Positions 52,433 through 62,923 are shown, counted from the first letter of the stretch. The stretch is 64,000 bases of DNA from Limnochordaceae bacterium (GCA_014896295.1 JADBKR010000005.1:1-64000), one strand, 5' to 3'. The notes: generated by a model not told the origin, from the sequence alone. A program made the numbers and translations.

Positions 52433-53383
52433 TCATCCCACCAGCATCTCGGGCGCCAGCCAGGGCCTCCCGTCGCGTACGGTGAAGCGCGCGATCCCGA
52501 AGAAGCGATCCCCCTCATCGTACAGCCTTACGTGTTCGCCGGCCCGCAGGCCGGCGGGGCGGGGGTCGGCCGGCGGCCACGCCACCGCCGTGCCGTGGCG
52601 GGCCCGGTGGAGAGATTCCCCTTCCAGGGAGACCCGGGGCAGGTGGCCCAGCCCAGCGTCCAGGGGCAGCAGGTACTCCGCCAGCCGGCGATGGCGGCCC
52701 GCCGCTTCGAGCTCTTCGAGCGTCACGGCCTGGTCCAGGCCAAACGCCCCGCTGCGCAGCCGCACCAGGAAGCCCAGATGCGCGCCGCAGCCCAGGCTCT
52801 GGCCCACGTCGTCGCACAGGGTGCGCACGTAAGTCCCCGCCGAACACGTGACGTCGAACACGACCCGGGCGCCGAAGGTGGCTCGTTCGGCGTCCTCGGG
52901 CCAGATGCTGTGCACCTGGAGATCGTAGATCTCCACGGTGCGCACGGGCCGTTCGACCTCGACGCCCTGGCGCGCCAGCTCGTACAGCCGCCGGCCCTGG
53001 TGGTGGACGGCGGAAACCATCGGAGGGCGCTGCTGGATCGTCCCGATCATGCGGGCCAGCGCGGCGTCCACGTCGCTCCACGGGATCTCGAACGCATCGG
53101 CCACGGCCAGGGTCCGCCCCGAAGCGTCCTGGGTATCCGTGCGGACGCCCAGGACCATCTCCGCCCGGTAGACCTTCTCGGCCTCCTGCAGGTAAGAGGC
53201 GAGGCGGGTTGCCTGGCCCACCAGGACGACCAGCACGCCGGCCGCTCCGGGATCCAGGGTCCCGGCGTGGCCCACCCGGCGCACGCCCGCCCACTTGCGC
53301 ACCAGGGCGACGACGTCGTGGGACGTCATCCCGGGCGGCTTGATCACGTTGAGCACGCCTGCGGCGACGCCCGGCGCCTCCAA
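52433..53383 (-). CDS. truB: tRNA pseudouridine(55) synthase TruB
   Basis: A 316-residue enzyme. NVIKPPGMTSHDVVALVRK opens the protein. The catalytic Asp lies in GHAGTLDPGAAGVLVV, followed by YRAEMVLGVRTDTQDASG, AGTYVRTLCDDVG and a C-terminal PUA-like region. It modifies U55 in the T-loop of tRNAs. TTG at 53383 is used because AGGAGGGTGG lies about nine bases upstream. Confidence 0.96.
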   Translation of the reverse strand: MEAPGVAAGVLNVIKPPGMTSHDVVALVRKWAGVRRVGHAGTLDPGAAGVLVVLVGQATRLASYLQEAEKVYRAEMVLGVRTDTQDASGRTLAVADAFEIPWSDVDAALARMIGTIQQRPPMVSAVHHQGRRLYELARQGVEVERPVRTVEIYDLQVHSIWPEDAERATFGARVVFDVTCSAGTYVRTLCDDVGQSLGCGAHLGFLVRLRSGAFGLDQAVTLEELEAAGRHRRLAEYLLPLDAGLGHLPRVSLEGESLHRARHGTAVAWPPADPRPAGLRAGEHVRLYDEGDRFFGIARFTVRDGRPWLAPEMLVG

Positions 53384-53399
53384 ACTACGCCACCCTCCT

Positions 53400-54425
53400 C
53401 TACCTGCGCCCGTCTCGCGCCGGGACCGCGGGCATCGTGGCGACCGCCGCCTGGCAGGCGGCCACGACCCGCCGGACGGCCTCTTCGAGCGGAGCCTCCA
53501 GCGTACAGCCGGCCGCCCGCAGGTGGCCCCCGCCGCCGAACGCCCGGGCGATCGCCGACACGTCCACGTACCTCTGCGACCGCAAGCTCACCCGCGTCTT
53601 GCCCGGCTCCAGCTCCTTGAACAGCAGGGCGACTTCGACCCCGTGGATCATGCGCGGGTACTGGACGAGCCCCTCCATCTCGCTCGGGGGAACCCCGGCC
53701 TGTTGGGCGTCCTTCAGGGCGAGCTCCATCCAGGCGATCCGCCCGTCCTCGGTCCGCTTCAGCGAGTCGAGCATCCGCCCCAACAGGCGCATGAACTCCC
53801 ACGACCGGGTGTCGTAGATGGCCATGGAGAGCTCGTGGGGGTCCACCCCCGCCTCCACCAGCTCCGCCCCGATGGCGAGGGTCCGGGCGGTGGTGTTGCT
53901 GAAGCGGAACGAGCCCGTGTCGGTGAGGATCGCCGAGTAAAGGCAGGCGGCGATGTCGGGGGTCAGCGACACGCCCAGGACCCGGATGAGGTAGTACACG
54001 AGCTCGCCCGTGGCCCCGGCTGCCGGCTCGATGAAGGCGACGTCGGCTCGGGCGTCGTTGGTGGCGTGGTGATCGACGTTGACGACCCGGGGCGCGCGGC
54101 GGATCAGTTCCCACGACGCGCCCAGGCGATCGGGGCGGACTTCGGTATCCAGCACCACGGCGAGCTCCGGGATCACGTGCTCCGGAGCCCCCACCAGCAT
54201 CTGGTCGTGGCCGGGAAGGAAATGCCAGTACTCCGGATCGGGACCTGGAGAGATCGCCCACGCCGTCTTGCCCAGGCTCTCCAGGGCAAGCCGCAGGGCC
54301 AGGATCGACCCGATGCTGTCGAGATCTGGATCCACGTGGCCGATGATGGCGATGCGGTCGTGAATTTTCAGCTCGTGCGCCACGGTCTGCAGGGCACGCT
54401 CGGTTTCGGGCCACCGCGCCGTCAC
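53400..54425 (-). CDS. nrnA: Bifunctional oligoribonuclease / PAP phosphatase NrnA (DHH family)
   Basis: A 341-residue phosphoesterase. Motifs are IIGHVDPDLDSIGSILAL, ELAVVLDTEVRPDRLG, NVDHHATNDARADV (DHH), YSAILTDTGSFRFSNTTART and the DHHA1 glycine-rich AFGGGGHLRAAGCTLE. It degrades nanoRNAs to mononucleotides and may dephosphorylate pAp. GTG at 54425 overlaps the rbfA stop by four bases. Confidence 0.95.
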   Translation of the reverse strand: MTARWPETERALQTVAHELKIHDRIAIIGHVDPDLDSIGSILALRLALESLGKTAWAISPGPDPEYWHFLPGHDQMLVGAPEHVIPELAVVLDTEVRPDRLGASWELIRRAPRVVNVDHHATNDARADVAFIEPAAGATGELVYYLIRVLGVSLTPDIAACLYSAILTDTGSFRFSNTTARTLAIGAELVEAGVDPHELSMAIYDTRSWEFMRLLGRMLDSLKRTEDGRIAWMELALKDAQQAGVPPSEMEGLVQYPRMIHGVEVALLFKELEPGKTRVSLRSQRYVDVSAIARAFGGGGHLRAAGCTLEAPLEEAVRRVVAACQAAVATMPAVPARDGRR

Positions 54426-54835
54426 GATGGGGCCCCCTCGTGCTCCGGCCTACCCGCCTGCTGCCCCGTCGCCGGATCTGCCGGCGGCGTCCCGGACGGC
54501 TCGCGCAGCTGGTTGAGGATGGTCATCACCCGCGCCCCCCGGCGCACCGACGGGTCGAACTGGAACGTCACCTCCGGAGTGTAACGCAGGCGGATCCGCC
54601 GCCCGGCCTCCGTGCGCACGTACCCTCGCGCCTGCTCGAGCACGTCCATCGTTCGGCGCAGGTCCTCGTCGCTTCCCAGCACGCTCACGAACACCTTGAC
54701 GTGCCGCAGGTCGCTCGACATCTCCACGTCGGTCACGGTCACGAACCCCAGGCGCGGATCCTTCATGCGCCGGAGGATGTCGCTCACTTCTCGCCGGTAC
54801 TCTTCGCGAAGCCGCTCCACCCGAAGCCTTGCCAT
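54422..54835 (-). CDS. rbfA: 30S ribosome-binding factor A
   Basis: A 137-residue KH-like maturation factor for 16S rRNA. RLREEYRREVSDILRRMKDP, then VTVTDVEMSSDLRHVKVFVS and IRLRYTPEVTFQFDPSVRRG are typical. A Pro/Thr tail of about 20 residues is extra. ATG at 54835. It lies between ylxP and nrnA in the standard nusA-infB cluster. Confidence 0.96.
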   Translation of the reverse strand: MARLRVERLREEYRREVSDILRRMKDPRLGFVTVTDVEMSSDLRHVKVFVSVLGSDEDLRRTMDVLEQARGYVRTEAGRRIRLRYTPEVTFQFDPSVRRGARVMTILNQLREPSGTPPADPATGQQAGRPEHEGAPS

Positions 54836-54846
54836 CGCGGGGCCTC

Positions 54847-55182
54847 CTACCTCGCGGGCGCCGGGGAGGGTTGATGGTAATACACGACGGAAAACTCGGT
54901 CAACTCGGCGTCGGCCCGCCCCTCCATCACCCGGCGCACACTATCCATCAACTCGCGGGCGAGATGTTCGTCGTGACTGACGCATGCCACGGCCAGGCGG
55001 GCTCGCTGCCACGTGAGCGGTTCGTCCATCTCCAGCACCGAGACGTTGTAGCGGGCCCGGAGCCGGTCCACGACCGCCCGGGTCACGCGGCGGCGATCCT
55101 TGAGCGACTCGCTCCCGGAGATCCAGAGCTCCGCAGACGCCACCGCCACGACCATGGCCCGGCTCACCGTCGCTTCCCTCAC
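54847..55182 (-). CDS. ylxP: DUF503 (YlxP) family protein
   Basis: A 111-residue small alpha/beta protein. VVAVASAELWISGSESLKDR, RRVTRAVVDRLRARYNVSVL and AVACVSHDEHLARELMDSV match YlxP/DUF503, which binds the ribosome or assists 30S assembly in Bacillus by recent reports. GTG at 55182 overlaps the infB stop by four bases. GTG at 55167 or ATG at 55155 are equally possible starts. Confidence 0.9.
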   Translation of the reverse strand: MREATVSRAMVVAVASAELWISGSESLKDRRRVTRAVVDRLRARYNVSVLEMDEPLTWQRARLAVACVSHDEHLARELMDSVRRVMEGRADAELTEFSVVYYHQPSPAPAR

Positions 55183-57881
55183 GCGCCCGTGCGGTCACCG
55201 GAGAGCACCGGCTGCTCCTGGCGCACTTCCACGACCTCGACGATCTCGAGCACGTCGCCCTCCTTGACGTCGTTGAAGCGCTCGATGCCGATGCCGCACT
55301 CGAAGCCCTCGGCCACTTCCCGCACGTCTTCCTTGAACCGCTTGAGCGAAGCGATCTTCCCTTCGAAGACCACGACGCCGTCGCGCACGACCCGTACGCT
55401 CCCGTTGCGCACCACGCGGCCGTCGGTGACGTAGCAGCCGGCCACGGTGCCGACGCCCGGCACCTTGAAGGTGCGGCGCACCTCCGCATGGCCGAGCACC
55501 CGCTCTTCCAGCCTCGGCTTGAGCATGCCCTGCATGGCCGCTTTCACGTCGTCGATGGCCTCGTAGATGATCCGGTAGGTCCGGACGTCGACGCGGTCCC
55601 GCTCCGCCAGCCGGCGGGCGTTGGCGTCGGGCCGCACGTTGAAGCCGATGATGATGGCGTTGGAAGCCGAAGCCAGACTGACGTCCGCCTCCGTGATCCC
55701 GCCGACCGCGGCATGGATGACGTTGACCTGCACCTGCGGCGTTGATGCCTGCTGCAGGGCCGCCTGCAGCGCCTCGAGTGATCCCTGCACGTCGGCCTTG
55801 AGCACGATGGGCAGCGTTCGGGTTTCCCCCTCGGCCGCCATCTTGCTCAGCGTCTCGAGCGTCATGCGGGCCGTTGGCCTCAGCTGCTCTGCCCGCTGTT
55901 TCTCCAGGCGTTCCTGGGCGATCCTCCGCGCCGTCTCTTCGTCGGGCGTCACCATCAGGGAGTCACCGGGTTGGGGCACGTCGGAGAGGCCCAGCACGAC
56001 GGCCGGCGTCGATGGACCGGCCTCTTGCAGCGGCCGCCCGCGGTCGTCGAGCAGTGCCCGCACACGCCCGGGCACGGCGCCCACGATCACCGGGTCGCCC
56101 ACTTTGAGCGTGCCTTCCTGGACGAGGACCGTCGCGACGGGCCCGCGGCCGCGATCGAGCTGGGCTTCGATGACCACGCCCTGGGCGGGCTGGTCCACGG
56201 GCGCCTTGAGTTCGCGCAGGTCGGCCACCAGCAGGATCATTTCCAAGAGCTCGTCGATGCCCTGCTTGCGCAAGGCCGAGACCGGCACCATGACCGTGTC
56301 GCCGCCCCACTCCTCGGCCACGAGCTCGTGTTCGGCCAGCTGCTGCTTGACCCGGTCCGGCGAGGCTCCCGGTTTGTCGACCTTGTTGATGGCGACGATG
56401 ATGGGCACGCCTGCCGCCCGCGCGTGGTGGATGGCCTCGACGGTCTGGGGCATGACCCCGTCGTCGGCGGCCACCACCAGGACCGCGATGTCGGTCACCT
56501 GTGCGCCCCGAGCCCGCATCGAGGTGAACGCCTCGTGGCCCGGGGTATCGAGGAAAGTGATGCGCCGGCCCTGCACCTCCACCTGGTACGCTCCGATGTG
56601 CTGCGTGATCCCGCCGTACTCCTCGGCCGCCACCCGGCTCTTGCGGATGACGTCGAGCAGGGTCGTCTTGCCGTGGTCGACGTGGCCCATGATGGTGACC
56701 ACCGGAGGGCGAGGCTCGATCTTGCCGGTCTGCTGCGAGGCTTCGCTCTTCTTCGCCTCGAGGAACCGCTCCTCGGCGCTCTTGGGGCGCTGAACGGTGA
56801 ACCCCAGGTTTTCGGCCACCGCCGTGGCTACCTCGAACGGGATCTCCTGGGTGATGGTGGCCATCACGTTTTGCTTCATGAGCTGCTTGATGAGCTCGGC
56901 CGCCGAAACGCCCAGCCGGCTCGCCAGGTCCCGCACGACGATGCGCTGCGGGAGCTCGACCGTACCTCCGCGAGGCGCCGGGGGCGTGGCGGGCGCGTGC
57001 GATGGCCCGCGGCCGGGACCTGGACGGTGCCCTTTGCCCTTCGGCAGCGGCGACGTGATCGGAGGGCGCCCGCGCCCGGGTTTGCCATGGGACGGAGGAG
57101 ATCCGGGGCGCCTCCCGCTCTCCGGAGGCCGGGTCGGCGCCGGAGCGTGGACCCCACCGGGCTTGGCAGCAGCTTTCTTGTCTCTGGGGGGCGCTTGCTT
57201 GCCGTGGGACGGACCCGAAGACGCGCGGGCCGCCTGCTGCTGGCGGTCTATCTGCGGGCGGTCCTGGGAGCGCTCTTGCGGACGCCTGTCCTTCGGGCGC
57301 TCCGCCGGCGCTTGCGACGCCTGCGGCCGCTGAGCGTGCGGCTGGGGAACGGCCCTGGACGGGGCCTGCTCGCCGCGAGCCGGCGCTTGCTTTGGAGCGG
57401 ACACCTCCGAGCCGCGCTGCACAGAAGGCCCCTCCGCCGCGGGAGCGGCCGAGGCCTCCTTCGGGGCCGATGCCGCTGCCGGCGGAGCCTCATGGGCCGG
57501 CCGCGGCACAGCGGTGGCGGGCGCACCGGCCGGCTGCGGCGCCGGCACCCCGGCCGTCACCGGCGTCGCCCGGGAAGGCGCCTCAGGAGCCGGGCGCGCG
57601 GCCGGAGCCTCCCTGGCAGGCGCCACAGGCGCCGTGGCAGGCGGCGACGCCGGCGCGGGCGCCGGTTGTGCCCTTTGTACCCGCCCGACCAGCCGCGCCC
57701 CCTTGATCTCCCCGGCTCCGGTACCCTTGCCGAACTGGCGCCGCGCCACTTCCTCCTCGTCGAGCTCGACCATGCTCAAAGTGGAAGAGGCGGCGCTACC
57801 CCGGCCCTGCAAGAACGCCAGGAGCATCTTCGCGTCGACGTTGAGCTCCTTGGCCAGCTGATAGACCCGTAGCTTTTTCAT
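55179..57881 (-). CDS. infB: Translation initiation factor IF-2
   Basis: A 900-residue GTPase. An IF2_N helix ([20 protein letters not shown]) is followed by an Ala/Pro-rich segment of about 270 residues, a second IF2_N ([20 protein letters not shown]), and the G domain with [32 protein letters not shown] and [12 protein letters not shown]. Domains II-IV end the protein ([13 protein letters not shown]). It places initiator tRNA on the 30S subunit. ATG at 57881. Confidence 0.98.
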   Translation of the reverse strand: MKKLRVYQLAKELNVDAKMLLAFLQGRGSAASSTLSMVELDEEEVARRQFGKGTGAGEIKGARLVGRVQRAQPAPAPASPPATAPVAPAREAPAARPAPEAPSRATPVTAGVPAPQPAGAPATAVPRPAHEAPPAAASAPKEASAAPAAEGPSVQRGSEVSAPKQAPARGEQAPSRAVPQPHAQRPQASQAPAERPKDRRPQERSQDRPQIDRQQQAARASSGPSHGKQAPPRDKKAAAKPGGVHAPAPTRPPESGRRPGSPPSHGKPGRGRPPITSPLPKGKGHRPGPGRGPSHAPATPPAPRGGTVELPQRIVVRDLASRLGVSAAELIKQLMKQNVMATITQEIPFEVATAVAENLGFTVQRPKSAEERFLEAKKSEASQQTGKIEPRPPVVTIMGHVDHGKTTLLDVIRKSRVAAEEYGGITQHIGAYQVEVQGRRITFLDTPGHEAFTSMRARGAQVTDIAVLVVAADDGVMPQTVEAIHHARAAGVPIIVAINKVDKPGASPDRVKQQLAEHELVAEEWGGDTVMVPVSALRKQGIDELLEMILLVADLRELKAPVDQPAQGVVIEAQLDRGRGPVATVLVQEGTLKVGDPVIVGAVPGRVRALLDDRGRPLQEAGPSTPAVVLGLSDVPQPGDSLMVTPDEETARRIAQERLEKQRAEQLRPTARMTLETLSKMAAEGETRTLPIVLKADVQGSLEALQAALQQASTPQVQVNVIHAAVGGITEADVSLASASNAIIIGFNVRPDANARRLAERDRVDVRTYRIIYEAIDDVKAAMQGMLKPRLEERVLGHAEVRRTFKVPGVGTVAGCYVTDGRVVRNGSVRVVRDGVVVFEGKIASLKRFKEDVREVAEGFECGIGIERFNDVKEGDVLEIVEVVEVRQEQPVLSGDRTGA

Positions 57882-57888
57882 GCCACCA

Positions 57889-58227
57889 TCACTCCTGAAC
57901 GGCCGGCGACCGCCCGCTCGCGTCCCGTGCGCTCACCGAACCCAAGAAATGGAATGCCAGGCCCTCGTCACACACCCCTATGACGGCCACCGGTCCCCGA
58001 CCCATCGCCGAACCGAGCGCGACGCGGGTGCCCCACCGGATCACGCGCACCGCGCCTGCCCGCTCGGCCTCGCCTTGCCAGTACCGGGCCGCGCCCTCCG
58101 AGGCGTCCTGCGCCACCACGAGCAACCGCACGCGGCCCTCCCGGAGCGCCTGCCTGCAGGCCATTCGCCCGATGGCCGCCTTGTTGGCCCTTCTCGCGAG
58201 CCCCAGCCACGTTGCCGGATCCGCCAC
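57889..58227 (-). CDS. ylxQ: L7Ae/L30e-like RNA-binding protein YlxQ
   Basis: A 112-residue ribosomal L7Ae-fold protein. LGLARRANKAAIGRMACRQA, LLVVAQDASEGAARYWQ and MGRGPVAVIGVCDEGLA follow the YlxQ pattern. GTG at 58227 is chosen because AGGGTGG is just upstream and it starts eight bases after the ylxR stop. Likely binds kinked RNA, with function not settled. Confidence 0.88.
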   Translation of the reverse strand: MADPATWLGLARRANKAAIGRMACRQALREGRVRLLVVAQDASEGAARYWQGEAERAGAVRVIRWGTRVALGSAMGRGPVAVIGVCDEGLAFHFLGSVSARDASGRSPAVQE

Positions 58228-58235
58228 GGCCCACC

Positions 58236-58541
58236 CTACCGCGCGCCCCCGGCGGCCGCCAGCTGCCGGGCCAGCTCGTCGAACACCCCGTCCTCGATGG
58301 GGTGTTCGAGCGCCCGCTCCAGCTGGCGCCCCCGCCGAGCAGCATCGAGGCACTCCGGCCGCGGGCAGATGTACGCCCCCCGGCCCGACCGCTTACCCGT
58401 CGGGTCGACCACGACGCTCCCTTCCGGCGTCCGCACGATCCGGATCATCTCGCGCTTGGGCCGGACGGTGCGGCACCCGACGCAGGTCCGCATGGGCACC
58501 TTGCGAGGCCTGGGCTGTTGCCGGGCGCTCACCGTCCTCAA
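58236..58541 (-). CDS. ylxR: YlxR (DUF448) nucleic-acid binding protein
   Basis: A 101-residue protein. VPMRTCVGCRTVRPKREMIR, then VVVDPTGKRSGRGAYICPR define DUF448. In Bacillus and Clostridioides it is linked to RNase P or transcription control. TTG at 58541 overlaps the nusA stop (TTGA). GTG at 58532 is an alternative. The 14 residues before the family's usual first residue may not be translated. Confidence 0.93.
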   Translation of the reverse strand: MRTVSARQQPRPRKVPMRTCVGCRTVRPKREMIRIVRTPEGSVVVDPTGKRSGRGAYICPRPECLDAARRGRQLERALEHPIEDGVFDELARQLAAAGGAR

Positions 58542-60553
58542 CGCCCCTTCCGCTTGGGCCCCTGGCGCTGGAACCCGAAGTCCTCCAGAGAAAGCTCCGA
58601 TAAGCTGCGGAGCACCTTCTTCGGCTTCTTGTCCGCATCCTCGACGGCCTCACGCGGCCCATCTTCGGCGCGCCGCTGGGTCGCCGGCCGCGGCGCGGCC
58701 GGTGCGGCCGCCGCCGGGCGAGCCGACGGAGCCGGCGCCGCCTTGGTCGTAGCTGCATCCGCCGGGGCCCCTGAAGCCGCCGCCTGCGGCTGAGGAGGAG
58801 CCTCCGGGCGCTCGCGCTCCTCCCCGGCCTGCGCCGGAGCCGCCTTGGCCTTCGCCTCGGTCTTTCCGTCCGCTTTGGCCTCGGTCTTTCCGTCCGCCTT
58901 GGCCTCCCGGGTGGCGGGGCTCTCCAGCACCCGCTTGGCTACCGCGAACAGCGGGACGGCCAGTGTATCCCGGCGGGCGGCCTCCTGACGCTGAGCAGCA
59001 GGCTCTTCGGGCGCGGGAGCGGCCTCGGGCTCCCCTTCCTCTTCGGAGGAGAACAGGGTCGGCAAAGACTCGGCCTCCTCCAGCTCTTCCTCCAGGTGGC
59101 GCCGCTCGAAGCGCCGCACACCCTTGATGCGGCGGACCTTGCCGGCGCCCTTTTGCTTGAGCTGCTGCTCCTCTTCTTCCACCGGCTTGACGGGCTCCGG
59201 CTCGATGGGGATCTCCTCTTCTTCGGCCTGCACGGCCGGCCCGGCATCGACCGGCACCTCGAGGGGCGCCCGGCTCGGCTCGGCCACCGGCACGGCAGGG
59301 ACAGGCGCTTGCTCCGACTGTGCCGGCGTTTCGGTGCGAGCGGGGGCCGCCCCCGCCGCCGGCTGCGCCGCGGGCCGCTCCGCGGGGGGCGCCTGGGTCG
59401 CCGCTGCTCCTGCCGTCGCCGGCTGCTCCTCCCGGCCCACCCGGGCAGCCCCCGCTCCGGCGGCCTCCGGCCTGGCCTGCATCCACTGGCGCCGCTTCTC
59501 CTCGAACTCCTGCTGCACCTCGGCCCACTGCGCCTCGCTGCGGATGTCGATGCGCCAGCCCGTGAGCCTGGCGGCCAGCCGGGCGTTTTGCCCTTCCTTG
59601 CCGATGGCCAGCGATAGCTCCTTCTCCGGCACGATCACCTTCGCCGACCGGTCGGTGGGGTCCAGGTACACCTTGAGGACCCGGGCCGGCTGCAGGGCAT
59701 TGGCCAGGAAAACCTCGGGATCGGGATCCCAGGCGATGACGTCCACTTTCTCCTGCCGCAGCTCCTTGACCACCTGCTGGACCCGGGCTCCCCGCGGCCC
59801 CACGCAGGCGCCCACCGGATCCACGTTGCGGTCCGTGGACCAGACGGCAATCTTGGAGCGGTGCCCCGCTTCTCTCGCGTGGGCCCGGATCTCCACGACC
59901 CCGTCGTGGATCTCCGGCACCTCGAGCTCGAACAGCCGCCGCACCAGACCCGGATGGCTGCGGGAGAGCACCAGCTGCGGCCCCTTGGCGGTCTTGCTCA
60001 CCTCCGCCAGGTAAAACTTCATCCGGGTACCCGGCGTGTACCGCTCGGTCGCGACCTGCTCCGAAGGCGGCATGACTCCCTCGGCGCGGCCGAGGTCCAC
60101 GTATACGTTGCGGTGCTCGATCCGCCGCACGATGCCGGTCAGGATGTCCCCCTCCCGGCTGTGGTACTCCTCGTACACCCGGCTCCGCTCGGCCTCCCGG
60201 ATCCGCTGCACCACCACCTGCTTGGCGGTCTGCGCGGCGATCCGGCCCAGGTCGGGCAAAGTCAGCTCGACCTCGACCACGTCGTCGACCTCGAAGCGCG
60301 GGTTGATCCGCTGCGCCTCTTCCAGCGAGATCTCCGTCGAAGGGTCGGTCACCTTCTCCGCGACCGCCTTGCGGGCGAAGACGCGCACCCGCCCGCTGCG
60401 GTCGTCGAAGTCGACCCGCAGGTTTTGGTGGGGCTGCGAGGACTTGCGGAAGGCCGACTCGATGGCGTCTTCGATCGCCTTGAGCAAGACCTCCCGGGAG
60501 ATCCCACGCTCCTTCTCCAGTTCGTTGAGAGCGCCCATCAGCTCGAGATTCAT
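58538..60553 (-). CDS. nusA: Transcription termination/antitermination factor NusA, long C-terminal tail
   Basis: A 671-residue protein. The N-terminal domain (LELMGALNELEKERGISREV), S1 (GDILTGIVRRIEHRNVYVDL) and two KH domains (GACVGPRGARVQQVV and LAIGKEGQNARLAARLTGWR) occupy about 1-345. The remaining 320 residues are Ala/Glu/Pro-rich low complexity with acidic blocks and an 8-residue tandem repeat, ending in basic KRKGR. Firmicute NusA usually stops near 350, so the tail is lineage-specific. ATG at 60553 overlaps the rimP stop. Confidence 0.97.
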   Translation of the reverse strand: MNLELMGALNELEKERGISREVLLKAIEDAIESAFRKSSQPHQNLRVDFDDRSGRVRVFARKAVAEKVTDPSTEISLEEAQRINPRFEVDDVVEVELTLPDLGRIAAQTAKQVVVQRIREAERSRVYEEYHSREGDILTGIVRRIEHRNVYVDLGRAEGVMPPSEQVATERYTPGTRMKFYLAEVSKTAKGPQLVLSRSHPGLVRRLFELEVPEIHDGVVEIRAHAREAGHRSKIAVWSTDRNVDPVGACVGPRGARVQQVVKELRQEKVDVIAWDPDPEVFLANALQPARVLKVYLDPTDRSAKVIVPEKELSLAIGKEGQNARLAARLTGWRIDIRSEAQWAEVQQEFEEKRRQWMQARPEAAGAGAARVGREEQPATAGAAATQAPPAERPAAQPAAGAAPARTETPAQSEQAPVPAVPVAEPSRAPLEVPVDAGPAVQAEEEEIPIEPEPVKPVEEEEQQLKQKGAGKVRRIKGVRRFERRHLEEELEEAESLPTLFSSEEEGEPEAAPAPEEPAAQRQEAARRDTLAVPLFAVAKRVLESPATREAKADGKTEAKADGKTEAKAKAAPAQAGEERERPEAPPQPQAAASGAPADAATTKAAPAPSARPAAAAPAAPRPATQRRAEDGPREAVEDADKKPKKVLRSLSELSLEDFGFQRQGPKRKGR
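58854..58901 (-). repeat. 24-bp tandem repeat inside nusA
   Basis: Two adjacent 24-bp units (58854-58877 and 58878-58901) differ at one base and encode two copies of an 8-residue unit rich in Lys, Ala, Asp and Glu (KADGKTEA) in the low-complexity tail of NusA. Confidence 0.85.
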
Positions 60554-61032
60554 CGCTCCACAGCCCCCTGCCAGCGAACCCGCAGCCTGGCCCTGCTGAT
60601 CCCTTCACGTGGCAGCGCGACCATGCTGCCGTCCTCCATCTCGAGTTGCACCCGATCGCCTGCGAGGCCCTTCAGCCGCCCGGTGAAATGGCGGCGCCCC
60701 TCGACCGGGCCGTAGGTGTGCACCTCCACCTCGCGGCCGGCGAACCGCTCGAAATCCTCCGCTTTGCGTAAAGGGCGCTCGACGCCGGGCGACGAGACCT
60801 CGAGCCGGTACGGCCCGGGTATGGGGTCGAGCCGGTCCAGCGCCCCGGACAGGGGCACGCTCACCGCCCGGCAGTCCTCCACGCTCACTCCACCGGGCTT
60901 GTCGATGAAGACGCGCAGCACGCGGCCCCGCGGACCGGGCTGGAACTCCACGTCCACCACCTCGATGCCGAGCTCCTTCGCTACCGCCTCCGCCTGCTCG
61001 ATGACCAGTTGCTCGATCGCCTTCGGGTGCAC
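60550..61032 (-). CDS. rimP: Ribosome maturation factor RimP
   Basis: A 160-residue protein. LGIEVVDVEFQPGPRGRVLR, then VFIDKPGGVSVEDCRAVS, YRLEVSSPGVERPLRKAEDF and a C-terminal SH3-like barrel define RimP, which assists 30S maturation. GTG at 61032 with GGGGGT six bases upstream is preferred over a longer form that would cover the leader hairpin. It is the first gene of the rimP-nusA-infB operon. Confidence 0.95.
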   Translation of the reverse strand: MHPKAIEQLVIEQAEAVAKELGIEVVDVEFQPGPRGRVLRVFIDKPGGVSVEDCRAVSVPLSGALDRLDPIPGPYRLEVSSPGVERPLRKAEDFERFAGREVEVHTYGPVEGRRHFTGRLKGLAGDRVQLEMEDGSMVALPREGISRARLRVRWQGAVER

Positions 61033-61055
61033 CTGGCTACCCCCAACAGAACGAA

Positions 61056-61140
61056 AGAGTGGGGGGATCCCACTCTTCCGCCGCAAGAGCCGCTACACTT
61101 GCCAGGCGCTATTATAACATCGCGCAGGAAAGGCGCGCAA
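61056..61140 (-). promoter_or_regulatory. Promoter and leader hairpin of the rimP-nusA-infB operon
   Basis: On the minus strand, TTGCGC (61140-61135), an 18-bp spacer and perfect TATAAT (61116-61111). Downstream in the leader RNA an 8-bp stem, AGAGTGGG/CCCACTCT (61076-61056), closes a 5-base loop about 24 bases before the rimP GTG. It could serve NusA feedback or ribosome access. Confidence 0.7.
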
Positions 61141-61165
61141 CGAGCCCGCCGCGCCTTCACACTCC

Positions 61166-62908
61166 TCAGCGGGGCTGCAGGGCTTCCATGTCCTCCCTGA
61201 GCCACTCCCTCACCTTCGAAGCGGCCTCGTCCAGGGAGACCGGCACGTCCCGCCCGTCCGAGCGCCGGCGGATCTCCACCTGCCCCGACGCTGCCAGCCG
61301 CGCTCCCACCGTCACCCGGTACGGGAAGCCCATCAGATCGGCGTCGTTGAACTTGACCCCGGGCCGTTCCTCCCGGTCGTCCAGCACCGTCTCGACGCCG
61401 GCCCCGGTCAGCTCGTGATAGAGCCGCTCGGCCGCCTCGATCTGGCCGCGATCCTTGACGTTGACCGGAACCACCACCGCGTGATACGGAGCCACGCTCA
61501 CCGGCCAGATGATCCCCTTGTCGTCGTGATGCTGCTCGATCACGGCGGCCAGGGTCCGGGTGATGCCGATGCCGTAGCACCCCATGACCACCGGCTTCTC
61601 CTTGCCGTCCTCGTCCAAGAACGTGGCGCCCAACGCCTCGCTGTACTTGGTGTGGAGTTTGAAGATCTGCCCCACCTCGATCCCGGCCGATCGGTCGAGC
61701 GGAGCGCCGCACCGGGGGCACGGATCTCCGGGCACGACCAGCCGGATGTCGGTCACCCGGTCCGCCGAGAAGTGGCGTCCCGGGACCACCCCGACCAGAT
61801 GGGCGTCCTCCTCGTTGGCGCCCGTGACCGCCTCGTCGAGCGCCATCGCCCACGGGTCCGCCACGATTTCAACCCGGTTCAAACCGACGGGGCCGACGAA
61901 GCCCGCAGGCGCCCCCGTCACCTCCCGGACCCGTTCGGGGGAGGCAGCCTGGACCGAGGAGAGCCCGATGGCCCGGGCCAGTTTGACTTCGTTGAGCTGG
62001 TGATCGCCCCGGATGACCGCTGCGACGAGCCGCCCATCCCCTTCGTACAGCAGCGTCTTGAGAATGGCGTGCGAGGGCGTGCCGAGGAACCGGACCAGAT
62101 CCTCGATGGTCCGCACGCCCGGCGTGGAAACCTTGCGAGGGGCCGGCGGCGCCTCCGTCGCCCGAGCGCCCTGCGGTCGCGCGGGAGGCGCAGAGGCCGG
62201 AGCCGCCTCCACGTTGGCCGCATAGCCGCACTGCCGGCAGTGGACGACCTGGGCTTCCCCGATGGGAGACAGCACCATGAACTCGTGCGTGACGTCGCCG
62301 CCGATGGCGCCGGGATCCGCCTCCACCGCGGTCGTCGACAGCCCGCATCGGTGGAACGCCCGGGAGTACGCCTCGTACATCTTGCGGTAGCTCTCTTCGA
62401 GCCCCGCTTCGTCCCGGTCGAACGAGTACAGGTCTTTCATGATGAACTCCCGGCCCCGGATGACGCCGAAGCGCGGCCGGATCTCGTCGCGGTACTTGTT
62501 TTGAATCTGGTACAACAGGAGCGGCAACTGCCGGTAAGAGCGCACCTCCGCCCGCACCAGCGCCGTGATGATCTCCTCGTGGGTGGGGCCCAGGCAAAAC
62601 TCCCGCCCGTGCCGGTCCTTCAGGCGGAACATCTCGGGGCCGTACTCGTACCAGCGGCCCGTCTCCACCCACAACTCGGCGGGCTGCACGATGGGAAGCT
62701 GCAGCTCCTGCCCGCCCGCTCGGTCCATCTCCTCGCGCACGATCTCCGAAATCTTGCGAAGGGACCGGAAGGCGAGCGGCAGGTAGGTGTAAATCCCGGC
62801 CGAAGACTTGCGGATCAGCCCCGCGCGCAGCATCAAGCGGTGGCTGTCGCTTTCCGCCTCTGCCGGCTCTTCCCGGAGCGTCGGTGCCAGAAGCTGTGAC
62901 ATCCGCAT
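61166..62908 (-). CDS. proS: Prolyl-tRNA synthetase (bacterial type)
   Basis: A 580-residue class II synthetase. Motif 1 region [20 protein letters not shown], motif 2 [19 protein letters not shown], and motif 3 [20 protein letters not shown] are present. A YbaK-type editing domain is inserted at about 240-390 ([29 protein letters not shown]). The C-terminal anticodon domain ends with REWLREDME. The middle contains a Pro/Ala-rich insert. ATG at 62908. Confidence 0.98.
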   Translation of the reverse strand: MRMSQLLAPTLREEPAEAESDSHRLMLRAGLIRKSSAGIYTYLPLAFRSLRKISEIVREEMDRAGGQELQLPIVQPAELWVETGRWYEYGPEMFRLKDRHGREFCLGPTHEEIITALVRAEVRSYRQLPLLLYQIQNKYRDEIRPRFGVIRGREFIMKDLYSFDRDEAGLEESYRKMYEAYSRAFHRCGLSTTAVEADPGAIGGDVTHEFMVLSPIGEAQVVHCRQCGYAANVEAAPASAPPARPQGARATEAPPAPRKVSTPGVRTIEDLVRFLGTPSHAILKTLLYEGDGRLVAAVIRGDHQLNEVKLARAIGLSSVQAASPERVREVTGAPAGFVGPVGLNRVEIVADPWAMALDEAVTGANEEDAHLVGVVPGRHFSADRVTDIRLVVPGDPCPRCGAPLDRSAGIEVGQIFKLHTKYSEALGATFLDEDGKEKPVVMGCYGIGITRTLAAVIEQHHDDKGIIWPVSVAPYHAVVVPVNVKDRGQIEAAERLYHELTGAGVETVLDDREERPGVKFNDADLMGFPYRVTVGARLAASGQVEIRRRSDGRDVPVSLDEAASKVREWLREDMEALQPR

Positions 62909-62923
62909 CGCTGACAGGTCCCC

